NCBI GenBank assembly: GCA_950295325.1 | Contig: OX485803.1 | Coordinates: 50,669,554 to 50,733,553 of the forward strand | Reading direction: 5' to 3' | Origin: Polytrichum commune | Lineage: Eukaryota > Streptophyta > Polytrichopsida > Polytrichales > Polytrichaceae | Length of the DNA stretch: 64,000 nt | Part shown: positions 35,573 to 46,700 of the stretch, in pieces | Layout: every line of letters begins with the position of its first letter | Numbering within the stretch: the stretch's first letter is position 1 | Translations under genes and position numbers: made by a program | The notes under the pieces: generated by a model | The model's input: the letters and a program-made list of their open reading frames with translations, nothing else | Database searches by the model: none | Told to the model about the DNA's origin: nothing

Positions 35573-35825
35573 ATTATTTCCATTGCAATTTGTTCTCTTG
35601 AGAGTTTTGTCAGTTGTCAATTTGGAACACATCACATTGGTTTCATGTTTTCACCAATACTGCTCATTTGGTTTGTCTCAATTCCATGTGTCGGGGTGTA
35701 CAATATTTTGACAGATTATCCTGCTGTCGTCAAAGCCATTTCTCCTCACTATATTTTTGAATACTTCATCCGATATCAAAAGAAAGGTTTGGTGGCACTT
35801 GGAGGTGTTGTGCTTTGCATCACAG
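35573..35825 (+). pseudogene. Isolated exon of a HAK/KUP/KT potassium transporter
   Basis: A 253-base open stretch with splice-like ends (GTTAG before, G|GTACCT after) translates to a segment typical of plant KUP transporters: QFGTHHIGFMFSPILLIWF, then GVYNIL, AISPHYIFEYF and the highly conserved LGGVVLCITG. Known family members continue with TEAMFADLGHFS; that next exon is not found before the PLAC8 gene, and no earlier KUP exon is seen after DRP1. No stop or frameshift is present within the piece. It is therefore an orphan exon: a relic of a lost gene, or a captured fragment. Transport activity from it alone is not expected. Confidence 0.82.
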
Positions 35826-37220
35826 GTACCTCTCACGAGGCTTACAATTCATGTGGACTTATATCTGATCTACGTTTGCCTTGATTCTGCTGCCTTCTTT
35901 CTTCTGTCTCCTATGAGTTGGTTCCACTTCTGGTTTCTGTCATACTAAATCCAGCTCATGGCCCCTTATTGATGCAGCAGTTAGGTGAAGACAAGATTGC
36001 CGTTATGACCAATTTTTCTCTCCACTTCCTATAGCATTCCAAGATTCATGTAAATTTTTGAGAAAGGTATTCATTTGATCAGAATTGTAGCCTGCAAAGG
36101 GAATTTTAGTAGATAGGGATGCACTTGAAATAGGATGCTGTGCTTTACCTGTACTTTCTGGTTGTATTTCGGTATGTCTTTGTGGTTGAATTGTTTGTGT
36201 ATATTATTAGTAGGCACGGAGGCTGGAGTTTGGTGGTTTAACAACATTAGAAAGATGTTGCAAAACTATTAGGTTAGTGACGTGTTAAGGACCGCTTTCC
36301 TTCCGAAAACATATCTTCTCCATTTACATAGATTGCTATGGAAAAGCCAGATAAATTTCAATGTTAATGAGGTTGAGAGAGGGAATGGTTGTATACGAAA
36401 AGTACCTCTCATTCATCCCACATAAAACCCCTTAAATAGTATGCAGTCTGGAGGTTACTTTTTAGAGTTGATTTGACACTGGAATTAGCTTTAAAGACCC
36501 CAAATCAGTCTACCGGAGGTCATTTAAGATGAATCAGCAGCAAATCCAGGGGAAGTCAAGTTTTTATGTAGGATGGATGAGAGGTCTGCTCGCATAAGAT
36601 ATTCCCTCTCCTGTGGGTTGCAACGGATAGATTGTCACAGTTGCTAACCCTATATATTTCACATGTGAATGCAAAGGATGCCCCAGTCTTGTATCTATTC
36701 TAAGAAGTTTATCTCAACCAGTCGATTGCTAGATCATTCTAGAGTGTTATTTCCTGGGGAAGGGGCACTGCTCTACATTTATCTATCTAGTCTACTACCT
36801 CGTCGCAGAATCTTCACAATTGTATGACTTTAGTGGTGAAGGCTGACATGAGGAAGGAAGTCAGGACCTTGAAGGGTTTCTACATCAATAATTTTGATGA
36901 AGTGCGACAAAGCCTGATACTCTCTCTGGGCAACCAAAACAGTCCTCATAAAATAATTTGTGTCAATTATGCACTTTGAGGGCCTCTATGATTCCAGAGA
37001 TCATGAAGACAAGATGCATTAACAAGTCACAACACACTGCAAATTACAATCTCCCATGCTTGTTCTCACTATTTATTTGGATATATATATATATATATAC
37101 CTAACATTAAGGAAGATGGTCCTCTCTCAGCCCTTTGTCAATGAAGTAGTTCTTCAGAAGGGAAATTTCCAATGCTTTCTGATACTCTCATGAGCCTCAA
37201 TATCACATGTTGTGAAACCT
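35826..37220. other. Gene-free region between KUP exon and PLAC8 gene
   Basis: Searched by eye for further KUP exons on both strands without success. Holds a short TA microsatellite (37081-37099). It probably includes the PLAC8 3' UTR at its right end. Confidence 0.5.
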
Positions 37221-39118
37221 TCACATCTGAGGAGTCATGCTTTGCTCCATAGGAGGGGTCATGGGCATGTAAGGCTGGTATGCAGGGTGGAGAGTGCGAC
37301 GACGAAGCTCACGGCCTTCTTGACAAAGAGCACATGAGTGGAACATTGCATGCGAAAAGATGTCGCAAACTGTATCACAACGCTCCATGCGCTCCTCAGT
37401 TGATGCTCCTCCACAGCAGCCAGCAAATCTAGCACCATTTCCCTGTAGGAAAGAAAGAGAATACAGAACCACAACAATCTCACATAACCTCCAAAACCAA
37501 AACAATTGCCAGTATTCTCAATGAAATAACCTCACTAGAGTCATCGTTTAGCTCAATGGGACCTTCCGCCAGGAGTTGGTCCCCTATAATTTCCCATTGG
37601 TTATTTTGCATACAAAATCAGTAATCTCTTTCTACTTGTGGTGCATGCTTGGAGGTAGTTATGAATCATATGGTCCCAACAAAAAGTCCCAACAGAGTAA
37701 TACAGTAAATACAGCTACCCCTAACAACTTCATTCTCTTGAAAGTCACAAGCTGTCATCTAAGAAAAACATCACAATCCAATTTTGACAGCGAAAAAGCA
37801 AAGGAAGAATGCCATTTCTTGAAAGTGCAGGCACAAACCTCCAAGTTATACTTCCGTCGCAAAGCAATACGTGATCCAACGGAGAAGCAGGGGGCCAGAT
37901 TGTTGGAGTTGAACAACGAGACTCCCAGAAAGTAGAGACCACTGTAAATCAAACAGTGATGTCGGAAGACGTTCTCTGCAGGATACATACGCTCCATGTT
38001 GCTGCCATAAAGAACACATGGTGCAAATGCTCCAAGAACACCTGACATCAGATATAGAATTATACCACATAAGTTAAGCCTCAGCATCTTAATGCACTAG
38101 GAGTCATATGTAGGGGATGCTCATCACAATGTACAGATTGTTTACACCAAATTGTTTACAACATCATCAACATTCACCAAATGACAACAATTCTCACTCC
38201 TCAATCTTCAACATGTTTGGTCCACTGCTTGGTAAGAAGAGAATACCCTGTATGGAACCCTTTTCCTCAAATAGCATCCAGCAACATTCAAGCTCTTTGA
38301 GGAACCCAAATTTCATAACAATTATGCCACCAACCTAGAAATCTGATACAACTGCAAAAAAGAAGTGATTGTTCTTGCACATTCCACATCACAACTTGAA
38401 ACTTCTGCCAGAAATAATGAAATTCACATCCATACTATGTGATTCTCTGAAACTTTGTTGACTAAGAAGACCTTGCATGGGAAAGAAGAGGGACAATTAT
38501 GCCACTCAACCTAGAATCCTGGTGCAACCGCAGGAAGTGATTGTTCTTGTGGAAACCACATTCTGACGTGACACTACTGCCAGAAATAATGAAATTCACA
38601 TCCATACTATGTGATTCTCTGAAACTTTGTTAACTAAAAAGACCTCCCCATGCATGTTGAAAAGAACAGGACATAATTTTGCCACCAACCCAGAAATTTG
38701 GTACAACTGCAAGAGGTGATTGTTCTTGCAGATACCACATCAAAACTTAAAATTACTGTCAGACATAATAAGTTCACATCCATACGAAGCAGTTCTCTGA
38801 AGATTTGTTGACTAAGAAAGAAAACTCTCAAAAGAAGAGGGAACAATACTCACAAACTTCAAGATCACTGCTGAAATGCTCGTCTCCTGTTCCTAGGCAC
38901 GCAAAGAGGCCAGTTGACCACGGAGTAGTGCGAGGAACTGGGGCGCCCACCACAACAGTTGAGGCAGGTCCAACGGGCACTCCGGTGCTTGCCTCTTCTT
39001 CACCATCATTTTTAACTGGTGCATTCTTTGTCTCGGGTTCCTTTTCCCCCTTGTACAACTTGCATTCTGCAAGCAAAGCCTCTTGTTCCGCCAGTGTCTC
39101 TTGCTGTGTTCTGTCCAT
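37221..39118 (-). CDS. PLAC8-domain membrane protein
   Basis: Three coding exons on the minus strand, 39118-38854, 38041-37839 and 37442-37221, phase-consistent, 229 residues. The N-terminal 65 residues are polar and charged. The PLAC8 (DUF614) region starts at WSTGLFACL and goes on through C89-VLGAFAPCVLYGSNMERM, NNLAPCFSVGSRIALRRKYNLE and a C-terminal block CDIFSHAMFHSCALCQEGRELRRR. The usual plant 'CCPC' core is replaced by GAFAPCVLYG, as in the subgroup that ends with CALCQEGRELRRR. Two hydrophobic stretches around the Cys motifs suit membrane association. Plant relatives include PCR/FWL/CNR proteins tied to metal ion handling and organ size; this subgroup is poorly characterised. A splice acceptor sits 10 bp before the ATG and a leader exon probably ends at 40174 (CTAG|GTTAGT). 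Intron 2 holds a family C fragment. Confidence 0.9.
37550..37705. mobile_element. Family C fragment in PLAC8 intron 2
   Basis: Left arm of family C (AATGGGACCTTCCGCC, GGAGTTGGTCCCCTATAA, TTTTGCATACAAAATCA, GGTGCATGCTTGGAGGTAG) joined directly to a short right-arm remnant (AAAAAGTCCCAACAGAG). The centre has been deleted. Confidence 0.75.
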
Positions 39119-40174
39119 TTTAAGAAACCTGCAGCACAAATAAAGCACAGTTTCCAACACAATTAGGCAAATGATGGCATAATACCATAAGAATGTTGTG
39201 TAGTCCAAGAAAACACAAGATCTTGAGGGTTGAATGATCAGACGTAAAGCTAAAGCTAGAAGACATATCCTTCGTGAAGGATTTCCAAAAACAATCTCAC
39301 ATAATGCCAATTTGTACCATTTCAATCTCTCGAAACAATCAAACAGGTAGTGACAACAATATCATCAAAGTTGCAGATAAAGACATGCACTAAACCGACA
39401 TTACCATTCAATAGTTGCATTACTTTCCTAAACGCCAATTATACACAACAGGAATAGAAGGAAGCCGACTATGGGTATGGTATGAGCTCTGGAAGAAGAC
39501 AAAAAGGTCTCCAATTTCACATGCCATCATCCTCTGTTCTCCCCCCCCTCCCCCCGCTAAAAATTATATTAAAATAATAATAATAAAAAACTCTGACTAC
39601 CACACATTGTACAAAGATCACCCCAAAAATTCACTATGCGAATTATAGAGACAACAATCAGGACACATATCACCTCCAAGGGCATTAGCTAACAACATTA
39701 CTTAAATCATCACACATATCCGAACATCCCAGACAGACAGAGAGAGAGCCCAAAATTAGGCCAGAGCGGAACGGTACCAAAGAGATCGGCACTGTCTTCT
39801 TCCAGCTTATAATACATAAGAAAGACATTGTTTGAATTCAAAGCCTCCAAAACACAAGATCAAACACAAACACTCTTATGTGTGTCTCAATCACATGCAT
39901 CCAGTTGGGAACAATTCACATACATAATTCGGCCACAGGCGTGATGCGCAAGAAATGACTCACCAGATGTAGGACACGGCGCTTCAGTGTGCTCAAGAAG
40001 CCAAAGAGAATACAAAACTTTGAGCGGTCAAGTAAAATGTTGCTCTGCAATCTGCACACCAAGTCAGGCACTGGGATCAATATAGGTGAAGTGGGTTGTA
40101 TGAGGAATGATCATATGAGGAGGATGAAGAAGGAAGAAGGAAGACATAAAAGGACTCGTCGGAGCGCACTAACC

Positions 40175-40792
40175 TAGAAGCTTCCGGCGGACGATCGTCG
40201 ACATAATTGACGACTAGTTCCTTGGAATAGCCGACGCGTGTCCCCTGGTCGGTGACATTTCGGTTGCCTCTGTTGACGATATTTTCTTTCGACAACGAAC
40301 TTCGTCCAAAGAACAACAACAACGTCAACTCTTCCTTTCTCCTTCTCCTTCGACTTTTCCCTCCAAGTCTTCTTTAAAGAAATCTGACTAAGTTGCAACA
40401 ATGCAGCTCCCTCAAAGGAAGCAACAATGATGTAGATCCTCTTATTCTCTTGGGGAATGTGCTTATCGGGTGCACGAGTTGATGAAGGTAGTACTCTGTT
40501 TGTGTGCACGAGAAAACTGAAGCCACTGTTCCATTTTTCCTCTAAACTTTTTGGTGAATTTAGGGTGAAATCTTCGTGAAGATTTTTTGTACGGAAGATT
40601 GCAAGCAAGCAAGGGTTTGATAAGCTTATGTCCAAAAATCAACACATGCTATCAGATGATGTTGCTACCATAAAGGAAAGGGTACTCAACGATTATTATT
40701 TATGAGGAAGAAGGATTTGGCCATCGTGGGGTTGGGGTGCAGAATCTGGTCTCCATCCTTCGGGAAGCCAATTTTGTGAAGAAAATTGAAAG
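40175..40792. promoter_or_regulatory. Shared promoter region, PLAC8 gene (-) and MPPE1-like gene (+)
   Basis: The probable first exon of the PLAC8 transcript and the ATG of the metallophosphoesterase face away from each other across about 620 bp, part of which is PLAC8 leader. No repeat interrupts it. Head-to-head spacing this short suggests a bidirectional promoter; no specific element is assigned. Confidence 0.45.
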
Positions 40793-43700
40793 ATGGGGGT
40801 TAGGATGCATCATCAGAGGTGGAGGGTGGCAGCTGTGATGGGATGTATGTGGGCAGTGAGTTTAATGTATGGCGAGGTTTTTTCCTACTGGGTTCCTCTT
40901 TTCAGGTGCCCTTGGCCTCCTCTGCCTGTAAGTGCTCCAATTCTTGCATTATCACCACCAAAAAATGGAGGAATATTATTAGAGTCACCCCTAAACTCAA
41001 ATGGGGCTTTTCGTCGCGAGTTGGTCGTCTATGATTTGTCATTGGTTGTTTTTCCTACAAAATCAATACCTTTATTTCTTTCCACTTGTGATGGTGCATG
41101 CTTGAGGTAGGAGTTGAATTTGAATGAAGAGCAGTAACCTATTTCGTGAGGTTGATTGAGGCAAAACTCATCATTATAGGATCTTTTTGGCATACCAAAA
41201 TGAGTTTGATTCTCTCAATGAATTGCCATAGAATTTTTTCTTCAAATCTGCACACTACTACTACCTCCAAGAATGCACCGAAAACTTACCGAACATGGGA
41301 GGTGTTGTATTCAAAACAACCAACCCCTGACCAAAAGTCGGGTGGAGTGAACGGATAACTCTATATGGCCTATCTCAAAACAGGGGAAATCGTTGGAAAA
41401 AGCTCAAGTTGATGATCCTTGTTGGTAATAGGGGATTTGGGGCCAGGATTTCGTTGAGAATCTGTCAAGAGTGTTCTGTTACCTTATGAGGAGTTGAGGA
41501 TGGTTCGCATTTGGACACATTTTTGTGCCGAAATATTTTCTTGTCTCGATGATGGGTAACCCTTGATGATTCTTGATGGTAAAATTCATAGAATTGTTTT
41601 GCAAGTGGCTGTGATTTGCACTTTGATGTGTGTTATGGAATGCAGAATGCATCTGGAGTGGACGATGCATCAAGTAATGCAATCCGGGTTGCAGTCATTG
41701 CAGATCCTCAGGTTAGTAGGTCTGCCGTGGTTTAAATAGAGTGTATTCTAGTAGACCTGTTAAGAAGAGGAAGTGAAAATAATGTCATTTGTGACAACGG
41801 TGATTAGTTAAACGTGGTTTGTATTTGAATCAAGGTTGTTCATACGAGCTCAATGCTCTCTAGAATTCATTCTACATTTATGTATGTTCTAATTAAAGAA
41901 TGCATATGATAAGTGGGCTGATTTTAGATAGGGCCATTTTTCACACTTTTACGAAAAATTATCAAGAAACAATCTTAGATCCCTCCGTACCCCCAGAATG
42001 GGCCTCTCGGACCTTTAAGGTTTAAGCTTTTGAGAGAGGGTTTAAAGTGTACTTGCGGATCTGGTGTGGCCTCACTTGTCTGCAACTGAAAATGTAGTGA
42101 CACAGAAATTGAATTGTAGTGACAATCAACACTTTAAGCTTAGATTGACACATGACACTGCTCACAGAGACAATCTGTGTGACAATGAACTCAACAAATT
42201 TCCACAGATTGGAAGGGACTTAGCTTTGTTTGTTGCTTACTTTCAGCTCACAGATCGGACATCATACAACCAAAAGCCTGGCTCGTTAGGTCTTCGGCTC
42301 ACGCAATTCTTTTCGGACCTTTACATGCGCCGGGCCTTCCGCTCTTCTGTGCTTGGCATGAAACCAAACCAAATTGTCTTTCTTGGTGACCTTTTTGATG
42401 GTGGTCCTTACCTCACACTTGAAGAGTATGTCCTTGTTCTCACTATTCCTCATCTATGTGTGCTGAAGATCACAGAAGCAGAAATGCTACTTAATACAGA
42501 ATGCTTGCCAGGAGATTTTTCTTCAGGTTTGTAGTTTTTTTGATTTCGTAGGACAGAACACATAAATAAAACTAGACAACCTGGTCTGCACAGTGTCATG
42601 AATCTGAAAGTATGTACTGGTGTCTAGCATTTTTGGCATAAGCTTATCAATTGGTATTTTTCATGGAAATGAGGTGGGCACCTTATATTGGCCATAACTA
42701 GGTTTGTCTTACGTGGTGGATCTAATAACTTCTAAACTCAATCATACGCCCAGTAGAGGTATCCTTCAACTGAATGAGACTTTTCGTTGGGAGTTGGTCC
42801 CTACGATTTTCCATTGGTTGTTTTGCATGCAATATTGATACTTTCTTTCCACTTGTGGTGCATGTTCAGAGGTTGGAACATTTGAAGTTGAATGAAGAGT
42901 AAGCTCTTTCGGTTCAGTGAGGGCCTGATGCATTTTAGCAGCTTTTGGCATGCCAAATGAGTTTAACCTCAATGAAGCACTATAGAATGTTCTTGTTCAA
43001 ACCTGCACACTACCTCCAAACATGCACCGAAAATTTACTGAACATGGAAATTGTTATATGCAAAATAATCAATTCCTGACAAAAAGTCCCATCAAGTTAA
43101 AGGATATCTCTTGTACTTCTGGTTTTTACCATATGTTTGCCTAGCTCAGGGTCAATATAATCTGTACTCTGGTACAACTGTTATTTTTTCGTTTTGTGTT
43201 TGAGATGGAGCTGCTATATCTGATGAATACACCTCTGTATTCACAGATGGCAGGAATCATTGAAACGGTTTGAACACATTTTTGATCAGTCAGAGGGGGG
43301 ACTGAAGCCAGGAAGGCAGAAGCCAGCAATTCCAGTAAATACTCTCCCAGGTAACCATGATCTTGGTTACGAAGCAGTGCAGGCTTCCATACCTGAGGTA
43401 TTAATTTCCTTGCTCATTAAATCTTACATTCTATGGCGTTCTCAGTTTATATAATAGAGTTTTCCTCTAACTCAACATGATTTTTGATTGGGAGTTGGTT
43501 GATTTGCATAAATATCTTCCGTGTCTGGTAAGTTTTTGGTGCATTGCTTGGAGGTATTGTAGAGGCTTCAACAAAGAACATCCTGTATCGAACTATTGAG
43601 GGCTTGAAACTCATTTTGGCATGCCAAGAGGTGCTAAAGTGAGTTTGGTCCTCAATGAATCAGAATAGGTTGCTCTTCACTTAAATTCAAACACTTCCTG

Positions 43701-46700
43701 CAAGCATGCACCACAAGTGGAAAGAAATATTGATATTGTGTGCAAAAAAGGATCTTTGGAGAATCATAGGGGACCAACTCCTGACGAATAGGTAGTCCAT
43801 TAAGTGAAAGGATAACTCTAATATCTGCATTGCAAACTACATTGTGCTAGTTTCCCAATCATGACTGACATGGTTTTTTTGGACTGGAGTGAAGGTGGTT
43901 GAGCGGTATCAGGAGGTGTTTGGTGGGTTGGATCACAATGTCACAATTGGAGGTGTAGAGTTTGTGTTTGTGGATGCACAAGCTCTTGATGGTGACGACC
44001 ACCCCTTTAGTTTTTGTATTTCCTGAAAAGTTTCAAAAGTGAATATTCAATATACATTTTTAGGTCATGATAACCTCAACATAGGCTGAGGCTCATTAGG
44101 TACCCTAACTTGGCACAACTTTGTTACTGCAATGTAAATTAATGCATCAAATTGCAGAAAAGAGGCATGGAGGTCTTGGGAATCTTTTAATGATTATCAA
44201 CTTTTTGATGAAATTCTTTAAACCTGTTTCATAGTAAGGTGGCAAAGAAATGGAGACTTCTTAGTATTTTAGCTCGTCAACGGTGAACTGATACTGAGTT
44301 TGGGTTCAGGGTAATTTTGGGGGTTCAAACCTTTGTGAAAGAATTGCTGATAACCATGGAACCAGCTCCTTGTTTGCTGCAGGATCAGGAGATATTGCAG
44401 CCAGTTCATGGAACTTTGTACGCCAGAAATCTGAAGGTGATTGATCCCAGTCAAAAAAGACTTCATCCTTGTTCATCATAACTCTGGAAGGCGTTGCAAA
44501 GTTTGTTGTTCCGAGTTAGTCAAATTTGTGTTGTGCCACCTTGCTGAGTGAAGGCACAAGTTGTAAATGTGGTTCTTCAATCATGTTGAGTATGAAACTT
44601 GGGTAATCCATGGATATGCAGAAGTTAAACCGCCTCTGAGAGTTTTGGTGACGCACATTCCACTCTACCGACCTGATGATACACCTTGTGGTTATAATCG
44701 TGCATCTGAAGTCATCAATCAGGTGCAAATTTTAAACTCTTGGAGGCAAATTCTCAACCATGGGCATAGCTTTCTCAAGAATATCTCACACATAATATAT
44801 GTGCTTCAGAGATGCTAAGAAACAACATCAATTTTCTGGTCATGTTGCCTGTATTAAACAATTGCCTTTGACTTATATAAGCCCTACTTCTCATGTACGG
44901 GATATATTGATGGTGTCCTATATAGGCTTGCACTATAGAATTGTGCTGCCAAAAACCTACAACTAGAATTTTCATTTGAAATGGGTTTCACTTGATTGTA
45001 GAAACAACTCTTGGCCAAGCTTGAAATTGTTTTGGTAATTGTTGTGGTTTCAGAGAATAAGAAATAGCCAGTTCCAGCCATTTAAAATCACGTAAGTGCT
45101 CCATGTCCTGCATGGTTGTTTTGATGTAAAAGATATTTGCTGATCATCACTTTCCTATGGTTACGTTTGGTATAATGAGCCCTTGCCTTTGAAGACAAGT
45201 TTGACAATTGAGGGGACATAACCTTAATACAAACATACTCTGAATATTTTGCAGCATGTGTGCGATTCAGCAACAAGCTATATTACTATAAATATTTTTA
45301 TATTGCTTTGTACATATTAAATATCTTCTACGTGAACCTACTGATAGATGGTTCTTATATACTATATAGGTACCAGAACTACTTGACGGAGGCTTCTTCA
45401 GAAAGGCTTCTGGATGCCTTAAATCCTGTAAGTCATGAAGATCAGGTCACATACCAATTGAGATGTTTAACTCTTAAGCATCAAAAAAGTACCAACAGGG
45501 CTTTAGAGAGAAGAAAAAAATTGAGATTTTGTTGTTGAGAAACTTATCTTCAGCCATCTCTTTAAAAAGTAACTCTTTGTTGAAGTAGCTTTATACTTTT
45601 TAATGAGATTCTCTGATTACAGAAATGAGATGAAATTAGGGTGCACATATTGTAAGTATGTGAAGGAATCCGGGGTACAATTCTATGCAATGTCTTATAT
45701 TTGTAGCCATCCTTTCTACACATGATTGTGGTGTTTTCTATCTTTCAAACTTTGTTGTGCAGAAGTTAGTTTTGAGTCTTGGGACACAATCTCATTACAT
45801 AATACTTGCTATGATTGTTTTTGAAGATTTGCAATGAGAATCTTATACATGGTTTTTTGCCAATTCAAGAGTTCAAATTTAGCGTTCAACTGTATGGATG
45901 TAATCTTAAGTGTTTTGTAACAAATTCTCTTTTAGTGTAAACAACATTTGGGCAATGCAGGTCTTTCATTTCAATTCATCTTAATTTTGAACATCACCCT
46001 CTGATCTTTATGGGTTAACCAGATGCCTGCTGAGAATATTGATGGATTAAAAACCACATAGCTTCTGGTTTGGTGAGCTGTAATTCTGTTTGCAAACTGT
46101 TGCTCATATTTTTACCCTGATGGTGATTGTCAGATTATGGTGTTGTCTGGACACGATCATGATCAGTGTTTTCTTGTTCATAAGTCCAAACAAGGCCCTG
46201 TTCCGGAGGTACACTTCTCTTCTTCTTTGAATATTTTATTTATCACAATCTTGTAATCTGTCTTTGCAAGGACCTTAAGGTACACTGGTGTTGATCCACA
46301 CCCCTGAAATGTGGAGACCTATATTTGAGTGGTGTTTGGTTAGGTGTGAAGTGACAAACGGACACCAAAAAGACGTTTTGAAAGAGATTGGACTATGTAA
46401 ATAGTTTTTTGTTAAGCACTGTAGGCTCAATAGAATCATAACTGGGGGATCTATATGACCTTTTAATGTGTTTGATAATCCTCACTTTGAAGTGCATAAG
46501 ATCCAAAAGTTATGAGGAGAATGGCTACAGACACGATTTGGAATTGGCAACCATCTCGCACTAATTGCGTGTTTCACATCCTATGAGAAGTGGGTGCACA
46601 GATAAAAGTGTCCATTTAAGGCCTGCCTACCTTAATGCACACACTTATTTTTGCAATGGTTTTAATGTGTGGCCAGCATACGGTGGGAACTTTCAGCTGG

